Below are positions 10,846 through 23,033 of a stretch of 64,000 bases of DNA, piece after piece (the first letter of the stretch is position 1; each line of letters begins with the position of its first letter). The notes under the pieces are model-generated. The model saw nothing but the letters and a program-made list of their open reading frames with translations, was not told the origin of the DNA and did no database searches. Where the stretch lies: assembly GCA_030248195.1 (NCBI GenBank), contig JASAND010028611.1, forward strand, positions 1 through 64,000, written 5' to 3'. Origin of the DNA: Trissonchulus latispiculum (taxonomy: Eukaryota; Nematoda; Enoplea; Enoplida; Ironidae). The translations under genes and the position numbers were made by a program.

Positions 10846-11009
10846 TGGGATGAGAGCCAAGGTCGACATTGCCATTCTGAGTCGGTGTTGTACAACACTG
10901 CCACTTTCCACCATTCTTTAGATAATCAGCACACTCAGGATTTGACTTTCTACACATCAGACCCCCTTTTGTCTCTGATTTGTTCTCCACTGTCATCGTT
11001 GCAGTTGAC
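10846..11009 (-). pseudogene. Cys-rich exon with a probable single-base frameshift
   Basis: On the minus strand an acceptor CTGTTATTCAG is followed by a frame starting VNCNDDSGEQIRDKRG that soon stops. From the homopolymer at 10962-10966 (CCCCC on the plus strand) the +1 frame continues open with CRKSNPECADYLKNGGKWQCC and reaches a possible donor near 10846. One extra base in the run would explain the switch, either a real mutation or a base-calling error. Cys spacing suggests a secreted or extracellular domain, but I cannot assign the family. It is likely upstream of the exon at 9975-10143. Confidence 0.4.
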
Positions 11010-11020
11010 CTGAATAACAG

Positions 11021-13401
11021 AAAGAAATTGTTACAAAACCTGCCTAAAAGGGCCGTAATTTGGCTAACTTTCTGAAAAAGCGATCCTAAATTTGCTTGAA
11101 CGTTTTAACGTGAAGAATTTTGCATCAATGAACTCCTTGCAACCCAAGTTTATAGTATAATCTTTATATATTCATTGGTGGGCCCTCCTCTATTTGCACT
11201 TTAAACTGTATTTGAGTTGACCACCATTTTGTAAAATATGAGGGAGCTAGGGAATTAAACCGCTGAGCTCACGCCCCAAATTTTACAAGGGAACTGTGCG
11301 CAAGAACGCTGACCAGCGACTGCGGGTGGAGATATTTAGTCCAGGCGGCTCTTTTCCACCGACTTGCCTCGCCAAGGGGGGGACAGGTAAATTTTGGGGG
11401 ACGCCAACGGGGCGCCTAACAAAAATGGGGGAACACACACACACAAAAATTAAACTCAGATATAAATCAGCTCCGGGCTAATCCCAGAGCTCTACCTAGC
11501 TAGGAAAAGAGATCAAAGACTAGTTAAAGCTTAGTAATAACAATTAAGTTAAATAGGCAAAAGACCAACTGGCTGATTTAATGGGACAACGCAGGGCAAA
11601 ATATAACAGGGAAATCCTTCCGGGCTACCCAGATAGGACAGGCAAAATAGCGGGCTACCCGCAAAACAAACAAGGAAGGGCACAAAAGGGAAATATAAGC
11701 AGTGGGGCAGGGGACCAGCAACAGTAGGGACAATGGATAATTACAACAAAACTGGGAAGAGGGGGGTTAGCTAGTGAAGTTAGACCCAGGGGGGAACGGG
11801 GGCAACCCCGCAAATTAGGACGGAAAGGGGGAGGAGGAGTTAGGAGTAAAAGAGGAAAAACAAATTAAAAGGGAGTTAGGACCAAAAAAAAGGGATTTAG
11901 AGAAGGTGAGTTAAAAGAAATTTTTAAGGAGAAAAACAAAGAAACAGACTTACGCTTAGGTGTAGAATTGAAAAAGGGTGGGGCCCCAATCTCAAAACCG
12001 ACCGCTCTAAAGGTTGACAAAACTCCCAACTGATGAAAAGATGATGTAATCATTCAAGGAGCATTTTGTTATGCGTTGGGAACGGGATTGTCTATCTTCG
12101 CTAAGCCAACAAGGATTGGAAATACTTGCAATGTTAAGTTTACGCTCCGAAATAGGTGGTTTGAAATAATTTTCAAAAGATGAGCACAAAGTTAGCGCTG
12201 CACAGTATTTTAGGGAAGATTTTACATACAAAATAATACATAATTATCGGGCTTCCCAACAATTATAACAATACAATATTTACGGGGAATTTGGGGGATT
12301 TTGGGGGAGTTTTTAGGAAAACCAGCGAAAGTGGGAATTAGGAAAGGACTTGGAAGGGGGGTGATAGCGGGGACGCTATTACCCACATTACAATTTGACC
12401 TCTATTATACTTCAAATTAGAAGCGGGGTGCGCAATAAAGTCATAAAAGACTATGATTTAATTTGGGGGCCCCAGCTATGCTTATCAAGCCTCCACAAAT
12501 GAATGATTGGTGATTCCCCATTTGGAAGGGATAAGTATTAAGCACGTTTTCTCTTAGTATTAGAGGGTTTCGTTGGTACTTTCGACACTTTCAATGGTGC
12601 AGTGGTCTAGACTAGCTTTATTAGGAATTTTCATAGCCTCGTGGTAGCATTAACATTCACATTATTGGGTTTGTATGTTGTACTAATTTATCGGTCGAGT
12701 TGAACCCTATGAGATACTATTGGAGGCATTCTTTAAGCATGAGGAGTTAGTTTCAATAATCAATCTTACGAAACATTACCACAGCTGCAGCAACCAATAA
12801 AGCGATAATAGTCGTATAAATTCGTGCCATCATTAACCTGGGATACGAAGCGGAATTCTTCGCTAATTTATATCTTTCTTAGGTGCTGTATGTTTACTCA
12901 TCTGTGTAAACCAATATTGTGCAGGATTTTAGGTTAACAATGGAAGCATTCGTTTGCTTATCTTTATCCTCTAGCTAAAATTGTTCAGAATCGTGACGAA
13001 ATTAAGCAGTTCTCCGTTAACAAAAATCTTAGGAAAATTATTGACTGACAAATGTCGTGGAAGAAAATAGGGCCTGCCCGTCTACAGGCTACAGGCTACA
13101 ACGTGTTAAGAGAGCTAATTAAGTTACACACCACCAAGCATCCGAAGCACTCTACCACGTGGTGGATCCTGAAACAGTGCTCTTCAAATGAGGCAACAGG
13201 TCGCTAGTATTTTGGATTTCCTGTACACATGTATTCATTCAAACCAAAGTTGACCATAGCAATCCAATATATACCAACAGTATAAAACAAATAACATATG
13301 GAATAATGACTAGATAACCAAAACAAACACATTAAAACCGTTGGCCTGAATCTTTCGGTGTATGCATTCAAAGCAACAATCATTGTCAAACCGATATGAT
13401 A
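11021..13401. other. No gene supported; one dispersed repeat and G-rich tracts
   Basis: About 11230-11420 shares a repeat with about 8900-8960 and then runs into purine-rich sequence (11300-11420, 11750-11900). The minus-strand frame 12007-12231 (74 codons) has mixed composition and follows a possible acceptor, but no domain and no partner exon is visible. 13204-13401 is presumably the 3' flank of the glycosyltransferase gene. I saw no clear AATAAA there. Confidence 0.4.
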
Positions 13402-13940
13402 TCATCTCTTCGCAAATAGGTCGTCCGAAAATTCATTGTAACAGGCCTCCATAGTTGTAGACTGACCCACAAATTCAGGCTCCCAGAGATCTACTGGTTT
13501 GCTCAAAACTTTGGACAAAGTAGTCAATCTTTCTGTGTTATTTTGGCTAACCAGATGCAACAGGAAGCCTCCGCGTGTCCAACTTTTGTACAATTTATTC
13601 CAGAAATGCTGCAGAACACAGAATGGAATCATTGTCACATGCTGAGCAAAACCCTCATAAATGGCCAAAGTTGTCACACTCTGTTCATAGAAGCTATGCG
13701 TATGATAGTAAGGCAACTGTTGATATAGCTCTACAACTTTTTGAATAAAGCTGACCGTAACTGAGCTAACTCGGAGCATAAAGGCAGCCGTATTGACAAA
13801 ATGGGTGGGAGTTAAACTGTTCACATCTCGACTTAGGATAATGTGAGTTTCACAGTCCGATAGGGCGAAGAAATTTTCGATGCTAATGTTCAGATTGGCA
13901 ACATAAATATCAGCATCCATCCAGGCAATGATGTCAAAAT
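13402..13940 (-). CDS. Glycosyltransferase exon 3: DxD motif to C-terminus
   Basis: The acceptor is GAAATTGTTTCAG|ATTTTGAC. The 539 nt encode residues 237-415 and the TGA at 13402-13404. This exon has the DAD motif, the NTAAF and EQ motifs and the His365 segment, so nearly all the family's catalytic landmarks sit here. Confidence 0.85.
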
Positions 13941-16293
13941 CTGAAACAATTTCAAAGAAAGAAACTAGAAATCGAAAATAACTTGATAACAAAATAGAAA
14001 AAATTAATAAATCGAATATTGCAAATTGTTACAAATTGTGCTCTATTAATCAGATCCTATGATTCATAGCTTCTCGCTTTGGATTTATGATATGGTCCCT
14101 TCAGCGGGAGTTTAAAACTTTATTTTAACGGGATTTCTCATAAAATTTTGCAAGATCCCTCACACATTTCAGACGTGATCCCGTTTTCTTAATTTTGACA
14201 ACGTTCCTAAGTGAGCTGAGAGTTGTAGGTCACAGTGTATTCGACTGCTATCTTAAACCGAGACTCCAGACGACAGGTGCAGGTGGCGGAAATTGGGGGG
14301 GGGGGGGTTAATCGGCAGCTCAAGGCTACCGAAATACTGGATATTTCCGGTTTTTTCTGCTTAAAAAACCGGAAACATCCATATTTCGGGAGGGGAGGTG
14401 TGCAATCCCTCCGGGGGGTGAGCCGGTACCCCCCCCCTTACCACCCAAACACATGCATGACCGATCCATCAAGTTATAATTACACTCTTAACTGGGCCCG
14501 AAAATTCCAGTAAATATTAATCGCTGATCACCAACATTATTAAAATTGAACGAACAAATTGTTTCCAAGTTTTTTCGTAAAGTTTAAGTCAAAAACTCCA
14601 TTGCAAGTCTCTGACAGCTTATACGTAATCTCAACCAAATCCGCAACCTGTGCACATGTTTGGTGGCAGATTCTTCATACTACTAAACTCTAAAGACTAT
14701 TGTCATGCGACCATAAATCGTTCAAAAAATATTTATAAATCTCTCATAAATCTCACCATTAAAATTGTGTTTTAGAATATGCTGAACAATAAATATCTTT
14801 TGCCACCAAAAAGTGGCATTTTTCTCCATCAGAGTCCGATGACCTTGAAATGTGTAATTGTGAAAATCGGCATACTGTTTAAATCGGCCAAAGGTGTTTC
14901 GACAAAATTCGTCATAGGAACTAAAACAGCCAGACGCCAGTATCACTCTAGCTTTTACTTTTCTTGGAGAATGCAAAATCTGAAAAAAACAGAAAATGAA
15001 ATACTGAGATGCATATTAAACTTATTTGTAATGTAAACCTAAAGGTTACTAAATATTAATCCGCGTCTTTCAAATCATCTATATGTTGGTAATGTTTATT
15101 CATCAACAATATTTGGGTACACATGTTTATTCATTTATTTATTTAATTAGTTATTTACTTATTCATTTAATCAGTACTAGCAGTTAAGCCATAAATTGAA
15201 TTCGGTATAAATTTTATGCTAGGTATAGTCCTGTGACATTTGTAGGATCACTGTTGGCTAAGCCAAGATGCGTTCCTTGACAGAGGATAGAATGTCCAGG
15301 TTTTTTCCTCCAACTTTTTCAAAAAACGCAAATTTTGGGTATCACCATAGGATAACGTGGGGGGAATGGGGGGGGGGTGCAGACCCCCAGACCGACAAAA
15401 AACGGGTAGACCCCTCAGTGAAAAGGAGAAAAGGGCAGACCGTCTCGTCCAGAAAGGAAAAAGGGGTAGACCCCTCAGCGATATTTACTGAAACTTGCTA
15501 ATTTTTTAGCAAATTTTAGCGATTTTTTTTCACAAAATTTCTTGAAATCGCTAAACATTGTCATTTTTTACTAAATTCTGTTCAAAAACGTTAAAACTTC
15601 GCAATTTGTACTGATTTCGGGACAGACCCTCTTAAAATGTTGGAATAATTCAGGGGTAGACCCCTCGCAGAGGTCGGGTAGATCCCCCAGAATCGAACCA
15701 CGTGTTAATGTATGGGTATCACTCATTTTCCTGAAAACGGTAAGGGTCGGCAATTTTCGATGGTAATTACTTTAATTTCAGATAATTATTGAAAGTTGAA
15801 CATTTACCTGCATGGGTTTATCAGTGTGCATTAGGATTAATCTTTTGTAGTTTTCCATAAATCCCTTGACATATCGTTTTGTGTCCGGAACTCTGGAGCT
15901 TTCATAAAGGGCCGACAGTTGTAGGGTTGGTCGGATTTCTTTGGATTTGGAAATGCAAATTCCGTTTACCGGATTTCTACGAACTGTTTGATTTTTTCGG
16001 ACCACCTTCCCGGAAATCCGACTTCGATTCAGAGGTTTCCGTCTAGTCAATGGTGGAGTGCTGAGCGTCAGCAGTCTTTGGGTCATTTTCGGTTCCGCTG
16101 TTGAAACCGGAACCATTTTCCGGTTGTCAGAACCGGGAAAACCCGGAAAGCGTTGAGCAGTAAATTGTACTGGCCGCATTTCGTCAGTGTGCAGATATGA
16201 GACTGCGTTGAGCAATATTACTGCAATTGCTGCGGCGATACAGATGGCTCGGAATAATTTCCAGCCATTTGATGTGACTTTTGTGTCCGTCAT
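13402..16293 (-). CDS. GMA12/MNN10 (GT34-like) Golgi glycosyltransferase gene, three exons
   Basis: Exons 16293-15808, 14979-14757 and 13940-13402 join through GT-AG introns (phases 0 and 1) to 1248 nt: 415 codons plus TGA. Residues 13-34 form one membrane span behind a short cytosolic N-terminus, then a basic stem region, so a type II Golgi topology is expected. The lumenal part has an RVILASGCFSSYDEF start, a WWQKIFIVQHIL segment, the metal- and nucleotide-sugar-binding DAD at 245-247 inside WMDADIYV, NTAAF at 286-290, EQ at 322-323 and GGFLLHL with His365. This order matches the GMA12/MNN10 family of galactosyl- and mannosyltransferases. Donor and acceptor sugars cannot be told from sequence. 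Both introns carry repeats. The start is the first ATG ahead of the membrane span. Confidence 0.85.
14235..14460. repeat. Hairpin-bearing, G/C-run insertion in intron 2
   Basis: The segment contains a long G-run, a strong hairpin (GGATATTTCCGGTTTTTT with AAAAAACCGGAAACATCC, about 14339-14380), and C-runs at its other side. The hairpin core resembles the one in the tandem repeat at 7587-8262, suggesting the same family of small elements. Its exact ends are unclear. Confidence 0.5.
14757..14979 (-). CDS. Glycosyltransferase exon 2: start of the catalytic domain
   Basis: The acceptor is TTTTTTTCAG|ATTTTGC and the donor AATG|GTGAGA. The 223 nt encode residues 163-236 and the first base of codon 237. 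The codon split by the donor is completed by AT from exon 3 to give Asp237, which supports the junction. No ATG start is needed, because the exon opens in phase 0 with the previous one. Confidence 0.85.
15346..15713. mobile_element. MITE with CATA...TATG-type ends in intron 1, 368 bp
   Basis: It starts CATAGGATAACGTGGGG and ends CCACGTGTTAATGTAT, imperfect inverted repeats like those of 6745-7153. GGGTATCAC is present on both sides (15337-15345 and 15714-15722), a 9-bp (or 8-bp) target duplication. The inside repeats GTAGACCCCTCA-type G/C-run motifs. Being intronic and non-coding, it probably leaves the glycosyltransferase mRNA unchanged. Confidence 0.75.
15808..16293 (-). CDS. Glycosyltransferase exon 1: membrane anchor and stem
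   Basis: It has 162 codons from ATG at 16293 to the donor ATGCAG|GTAAAT. It encodes the LFRAICIAAAIAVILLNAVSYL-type hydrophobic span (residues 13-34) followed by a Pro/Arg/Thr-rich linker typical of Golgi transferase stems. A frame continuing nine codons past the donor is intronic. Confidence 0.85.
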
Positions 16294-17685
16294 TTTTTGG
16301 TCATTTGGAGAAATTTCGGCCTGGCATGGATTGAAAAACGTGAGTCATTTCCAAAAATGCACGGAAGGCGACGAAGAAATTAATACTCCAGTTTCAGCTA
16401 AAATACATACAAAATTTAGTGTAAAACTGCTCTCAGAGAGACATTATGCAGGTTGCCAGTCTGAAAACAGACAGAACAAGAAGTCCCCAAAAAGGGGTAT
16501 GGTTCTGCAATTGAACACCCAGAAATCAATGGTAAACCAAATCAAAGATGGGAATAGATGATTTCGAATTTAGTGCAGCAGTAGTTGAGCTTTTAGCTGA
16601 ACTATTATGAGGTTATGTATCTTGCGTTCATTGCATTCCTGAACGGGAGGTTAAAATTCACTGACCTTCGTGGAAGCAAACTTGGGTACCCCTTGGGAGA
16701 ACGATTTTTCTTAAGCGTACATTTGAAAGCTACTTCTATGCGATTTTTGCCGTTTTAACAGCTATTTTTTAGCTAAAAACAACGTTTTTGGACGGTTTTT
16801 AGCAAAAAAATAGTGATTTTTAATGAAAAATAATTTTGTGAAATTTTGGGAAAACCTATTTTTTGGCAATTTTCTTACCCCTTGTGGCCAATTTTCTTAC
16901 CCCTTGTGCGAGCAATTTTGAGACCCCTTGAGGGCGACTTCGCCGAGGAAGGAATTTCCCCCTTGTCCACCTGTGGTTCATTGTCATTACCAAAAATCGC
17001 AGAATCAAACTCTGACATGGATTCTGATATTAGACCCAGATCATAAACGCAGGATGCAATATGAGGCATGATTCGGATTTTAGAAAGAAGCGATTCTGAA
17101 AAGGATCCTGCTATTGATCTTAATCCCGATCCTGGGCTCAGTAGCATCCCCATTTTCAAAATTTTTTTGCACTTTTATATTTTCTGGTCTGAAGAAAAAT
17201 TCTTAGAATAGTTTAAAATTAGAAGAGTTGGGTTTTCGAATTTGGCCCCTCACACCTTAATGTCAATCAGCAAATGAATTCAATTAAACGTCAAGAGGTA
17301 AGAGTTTGGTCCAGGTGACAGTTTCTGTAATTAGACGCAGTTCAAAATTACGGAATACTGCTGCATAGTTGTTGGCGGAAAAGCAGCTTGAGCGTTTATG
17401 TAGAAGTTGCAACTAATCAGCCAAGCTGCTAATTAGAAACTGTTGTCAGATGTTATTGACCTAATTTGCATAACAATTGAAAACTATTCTGTGAAATCAA
17501 AAGTTTGCCGGGGGGAATGCCAATGAAGCAGAAGTTTGAAACCTGACTTGGGGGAAACTGGAAAAAATTGCAACCTATGCAAAGTCACGACAGGTCGTGC
17601 AAACAGAAAAGCAAAATTGAAAGAACCTAAACCAACTGTTTCTTCGAGCGCCAGGCCCTCTTCGGCTAAAAAAACCAGCAGAACA
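16294..17685. other. 5' flank of the glycosyltransferase gene; no further gene seen
   Basis: No TATA-like promoter or 5' UTR intron can be fixed. About 16640-16960 repeats TTACCCCTTG / CCCCTTGAGGG motifs seen also at 7050-7100, so it is probably a worn relative of the MITE family. 16970-17160 has GATTCTGAT / GATCCTG repeats that give a spurious minus-strand frame. Confidence 0.45.
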
Positions 17686-17832
17686 ACATACTAGACCAAT
17701 GCTGAAGATAGGGCGACTGAGAGTAGACAAGGGTGCCTACAGTGCTAAACATAGCTACTTTCCGTGGCAATAGTTCTGCCTCCAGGCAGACCAGGCAGAA
17801 CAAAAAAACTAGATTGGTTTCTGAACTAAATT
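17686..17832. repeat. Dispersed repeat, copy 1
   Basis: The sequence around GACCAATGCTGAAGATAGG, the stretch ACTTTCCGTG and the palindromic TTCTGCCTCCAGGCAGA is shared with 28316-28446 in the same orientation. It ends where the large segmental duplication begins. No coding content is supported. Confidence 0.7.
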
Positions 17833-18402
17833 GGTAATAAAACTGGAAACAGCCATAAGCAGAAATGATGGTTTTTTCAAAATTTACAGGCAATAATGTT
17901 TCGGAAAAAACAAAAAACTTGTTTGATGATAAAATTTTCGTTAGCAGGAGCAGAATAGTTCTATGTGGAGGCAACAAAATGTCTGCACTACATTTGTGGG
18001 ATTAAGCCAAGTGTTGAATTTTTCAGGAAAAATTACTTTTTTAATCTTAGATAGGAGATGAAACAATCTATAGTGTGTCAACAACCTTTGTGGTTTTACT
18101 GAATGGTTGAATTATATGTTTCGATAATTGTTGGGCAACATGTTTTGATCAACAAAAAATGAAACAATAAGACTACATGTTACGGTGTCTTGATTCGAAA
18201 AGTTGTATTGTTACAAGATACGTTACAGGAATAAATCTTCATGCCATTAATAATAATTAAATGATTAAGTTAATGGTAATCTACACAGCCAGATTTTCCG
18301 CATAACAGTTTATATACCCAAGCGCTCAATACAACGAAGAGTACTCTCTCTGTTATCAGCTTGTGAGCCATTCTGTGCACGCTAGCGGCCCTCCGCAATT
18401 GA

Positions 18403-18652
18403 GTACCTAGTGGACCCCGCAAATCAGTACACGGTACGCGACTGCGCAGGTCCACTCTTTTCTACTGTAAACCACCCGCCCCCCGAAATGTGGCCTATCA
18501 TTCATCAGTTGAAAAATGAAAGGTCTATTTTGCGGAGGGCGGGTTGAACCATATGTCACCATATGTCACTTTGCTGGGGGGTGCTTCTTGAAGAACAGAG
18601 TGAACATACCCAATTGGGGGTACTGATTTGCGGGGGGCCGGGCCACTAGGTA
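18403..18652. mobile_element. Small TIR element (MITE) in copy A
   Basis: The left end GTACCTAGTGGACCCCGCAA plus ATCAGTAC is the inverse of the right end GTACTGATTTGCGGGG...CCACTAGGTAC. The element is about 250 bp and non-coding. A matching element lies at 43078-43328 in copy B, so it predates the duplication. Confidence 0.7.
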
Positions 18653-19531
18653 CGCAGTGGAGTGGTAGTGGTCCGTTAGCACGCAAAGCCTGGCTGACCT
18701 GCGCTTGCAAGCATGCTACCAACAGAATTTGGTTAGTAAGTTAGTTGGTTAGTTAGTTATTAGTTATTATTACGTAAGCGTTCTACCAACAGAATTTGAA
18801 GCAAATGTTTTCAGCTAACAGATAAAGTGCTTCACTGCAGTCGCCGCAGAAGAATAGGTTAGATAATTAAGGCTTAAGTTTTGCTATGTCTGTGAAACAG
18901 CTACAGTCACATTGCTGTGGACACGTTTTGTGCTGATGACAAGTTGTCTGCAATTAATGCAGTAATCTTTTCGTCATGAGCCACATCCGAGGTTACTGCT
19001 GGATCCAATTTTATTGTGTCAAATCGGGGAAGGGAAAAATCCGACACTGGATACCTGCTTTCTGCAATTATCCGAGACGTCATCAAGGCTACTGCCGCAA
19101 CAAAGTGAACACGTTGCTTGTCCTGCATTCCTGCTCAACCATTAGCGCCACCAAGAAGTGGTTTCCCTCCAAGGCTGACAATGCCTTGCAATTCCCGGAC
19201 ATCACATGAGAAATCATGTTTGGGGAATGCTGGATTCTGGTGCGGCTGCACCATATCGTTTTAGACAAAAAATTTAAACTATGCTCGCTGTAAGCAGTCC
19301 AGTTTTGTGCTGAAGATCAATTCGGAGAGTAAGAGGCTGGGCAGCCTCCAATTGAAGAAGTTCAAATCAAGAAAAAATTTTCTGTTTTTTTCAATTTTTA
19401 AATAGTTTCCCGGAAACTCGAGGGATCGACCTGTTTACCGACAGATTCGAACGGTACGAAAATTCTGACCACAAATTTCGTGACCACAAAATCGTGTCGC
19501 TCCGTTTTGAAGAGGGGAGTTGTTTCTCTTA

Positions 19532-20050
19532 CAGCTGGGGCCGGTTCCAATTTTCGAAACCGGTTCCGGTTCCGGTTCTAGGGCACCGGTTCCGGTTCCG
19601 GTTCCGGTTCGGAAAAATACAAAAATCTTCCGTATTAATATTAAAGCAATTAACTAAGTGAGAATAAACAAATATTTAGAATATTCGTTTATCGAGTTAT
19701 TCGTTAAGTCTTCTTGAAATGTAAACAACTATTCGAATATTCGTATGTAGCAATCGCCAATTTCGAATTATTCGCTAATGATTCTACATTCGTGCCAACG
19801 CAGTTCCTGCTTCAGCTGCAGAGACAAGAAAATCATGAATCAGAATCAAATGCTGCTAGATTATGAGATCCAGGGCCAGGCCCAAAATCCAACTACTGCA
19901 AATTTTACATTTGGCAAAAATTTTACTTCAAGCTCAATTTTTGAGCCTGGAACCGGCCGGTTCCAAATTCTACCGGTTCTAAAAATCCTTCAGGTTCGGT
20001 TCCGGTTCCGGTTCCGGTTCCAACCGGTTCTAGTGGAACTGGCCCCAGCT
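19532..20050. mobile_element. GGTTCC-rich TIR element, private to copy A
   Basis: It begins CAGCTGGGGCCGGTTCC and ends GGAACTGGCCCCAGCT, with arrays of GGTTCC near both ends and AT-rich sequence between. Copy B reads straight through the site (GTTTCTCTCTCCGAATTGG at about 44212-44230), which shows this is an insertion after duplication. The target duplication is not clean. A related fragment is at 62709-62752. It has no transposase. Confidence 0.8.
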
Positions 20051-20866
20051 CTCTCTCCGAATTGGTCCTTAGCCTATTTTAACTCAACGTAAGATAATGC
20101 AAAGATTATCAATAAGGGTTAACATTTGAATTTTAAATTTAAAATTGAAAATTCAAATTTACCATTTGCATTTGTGTTTTCAGTTATAGATTCTGTCGTC
20201 AAGCAACTCTACGGGTTCTAATTCAAACTTCAAAGTTCTAAGTTAGGTTTCAGAAACGCCCCCCCGTCTCTGAAGGATTGGAATATTTCCGATCAAATAA
20301 CACCTGCTTATTTTTGTTCTATTCGCTTGTACCACACAGTTTGCGAAGCCATACATTTCGAATCCGAAAAAATGGTAGATACGATCCTGCAGATACTATG
20401 CGAAGAGGACGGTTGCTATACTAAAAGCTAAGTTTTGGTTTTTCAGAATTTTGTGTTAGCTCAGTATTTAGAGGGTGTTAGAGGGTGATGAAAAAGGTAA
20501 ATACGTAGAAACTGACGACGGAAATGGTTATACCAGTCACGAGAAACGAAAAGTTAAACTTGGATAACGTATGCCCTTTTCAAAAATATTGTTCCATGTC
20601 CAAAAGTTTAGTTCCAGTTCCAAATATAGTTATGATTCCAAAAATTCGTTCCAAGTCCAAGGGACGAGAGTATGTATATAGACAATTCCTATGAAAGCTG
20701 CAAGCAATTCATTAAGCAACGTTACTCAATGAATATCAATTGACTGAGCTGTTTTTGGATAGTTTTCAGATTAAAATAAAGAAATGATTATCCAATCCCT
20801 GGAGTTGATGGGACATAGATGTTGGAGGTGATTAACACTCCAAATTACTATATGATGACTAGCTAT

Positions 20867-21983
20867 TAGTGATGTTGATCGGATCGGCAAACTCGATCCG
20901 ATCCGCGATCCGGAGGCCGGATCTGATGGGATCGGATCGGATCGGTAGACCTGCTGGATCGGTCTGGACCGGATCGCTTGAATCAGCGGGATCGGCGATC
21001 CGACTTGATACCCACCCAACATCACATAAAATTAAACGGTACCGGACTCATATTTGTGACTGAACTTGACTTTGTCACTGCACTGCTTGGTGCTTACGTT
21101 GCTAGTACAATATTTTCCTTCTACCAACCAAACTTGGTTTTGGTTTTGGGTCTCTCAAACTTAGAATTCAATAAGTATGTAACAACTTATTACAGCAACT
21201 TAGCACTTTTACATAATTTTATACAATGCATCTGGCATCAAAGTGCAGAATCAAGGCCCGCTGTTACTATGCTGCTAGTAGTATGTACTCTTGCTAGTAG
21301 TAATGAAAAACTAATTAATTAATGAATTAATGCACAGCTCTCTGTGATTAATGTTGCTTACTGTTGCCAGAATTTAGGAGTGAAGTTTTATGGTTGATCT
21401 CTTTATGGCTTTATTCCAAAACCCGAAGTCAAACTCTGTGATCATTCAAAATTTACTTTCCGCAATGTTTTTAAAGTTTTTGGTCCGTTTTTGCGGTACA
21501 GTCCAAGCTTCAGAGTCAGTTTCCGAGAAAAAATGTCAGTTTGATTGAGATCCAAAAAATTACAACTTCAATTTCAGTGTCTGGTAGATCAAGTTGATAA
21601 TTTTTTAATCCAAATTGAAATTAATTCTCAAAATTGCAGTTTTTACCTGAAATGTCTAATTTGTATTATCTTAAATTAGTAACGATAAATTTGTATTTTG
21701 GTAGGCAGGCCGAGATCATCATCTGGCCCACTATTTTGAGTAATTTTACTTCTTTTACTTAATCTATATAATTTTGTAGAATTACGCTTTCGGAATGATT
21801 AAGAAATTTTAGTGAAACTGTAGTGTGTAAGATGTGTTTTACACAGCAAAAACCTTCTTTAAATCTAGTTCCACTTAGCTTTTTGAAGAAATCATTTCGG
21901 ATCCGGATCGGATCGACAAATAATTTTGCTGGATCGGATCGGTTGAAATTTTAGCAGCTGATCCGATCCGATCCACATCACTA
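20867..21983. mobile_element. hAT-like element with GATCGG-rich ends, copy A
   Basis: It starts TAGTGATGTTGATCGG and ends CCGATCCGATCCACATCACTA. CTAGCTAT flanks both sides (20859-20866 and 21984-21991), a perfect 8-bp duplication. TAGTG ends with 8-bp duplications fit the hAT pattern. Subterminal GATCGGATCGG repeats may be transposase-binding sites, an inference. It is non-coding and about 1.1 kb. The copy B version (45037-52763) carries a large insertion. Confidence 0.85.
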
Positions 21984-22569
21984 CTAGCTATAGCGCAAAT
22001 CCAGCTAAATTTATGCTCTATGTGAACTTGATTTTAGTGTATAATTCAATTTAAGAATACCTCCATCGGTTTATCGTGTGCGAGGACTTCTGTCAAATGT
22101 CGATCTGATTTGGTGCAGTAACAGGCATGGGGGTGAAAAGGGTCCCCTGTGCTTGTTACAGCATTAATGTAACATTAACTAACTAGCCAGCGGAGCCGGA
22201 CTGCTGAAGCTTTAAAAGAGTAGCATTCCAAACTGGCACAGCTTGTCGGAGCACAGCATCTGTCGGGTCTGCTATTGAGCCCATCGATGTTGAGCCAAAT
22301 GCAAAATGCAAAAAAAGAAACGGTAATCACAGATGTTAAACGAATAAGATATTGTTCCTAGGAAACAACTACAGATAGTCTCAAACTTAGCCCAAAGACT
22401 CAGAGTAAAAAAAAAGGAGACGTAAACATGCATCATTTAAACTTTAGATTGAAGTTTGGACGGAAAACAACATTTAACACAGAAACTGGTATCAGCTTAA
22501 AGTCTACAACAAACTTTAACGTTACGACACGATAGGGTTGGTTTTTTGGAGAGAGTAAACACTATACGG

Positions 22570-23033
22570 CAGAGTTGGAAGTGGACAAGATTTTCAGTGT
22601 CCACGTCCACGTTTGTCCACGCAGGTCTTGTCCACGTCCGCCCGCACATGCCCGCATGTCCACACTCTTAAATTTTGTCCACCAGTGCCTGCATTTCAAA
22701 ACAAATTTTCTTTTAGTAATCCAGTTTTAATTCTATATTAGAGCCAGGATATTTTAGAATTACACTTTGCTTTTTTAGGCTGGTGTTTTCTCTGGAAATT
22801 TAATACTTGTTTGCAGCATAAACACGTTTTCATGGGTTTTACGTAGTACATTGTTTTCGTCTGTTCCCTGGAAAGAGACAACATGTATTGCTTTTCTCGG
22901 CACACAATGATATTTCTTTCAAATTACTTAAATTAAAGTCTTCCAAAAATGTACAATATTTAAAAATGCTAAAAATTTAGTGTTCTTAAGTTTTTGTAGT
23001 TTTGAAACGTGCGAAAAACAATAAAAACAGAAA
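22570..23033. mobile_element. Truncated hAT-like element (GTCCAC family)
   Basis: It starts CAGAGTTGGAAGTGGAC after CTATACGG, exactly like the full copy at 60582-61639. It then breaks at 23033, where LTR-retroelement sequence takes over. The right half is missing from this locus. Confidence 0.8.

Larger units (their letters stand above)
17833..23033 (+). repeat. Segmental duplication, copy A (~5.2 kb)
   Basis: From GGTAATAAAACTGG onward this block matches 42519-61033 closely over its whole length, apart from insertions private to each copy. Copy A alone contains the GGTTCC element at 19532-20050. Copy B alone contains the insertions at 45356-52001, 52840-59666 and about 59856-60267. The block holds no credible gene; its short frames appear in both copies as mirrored noise. 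It ends inside a truncated hAT-like element at 23033. Confidence 0.9.
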
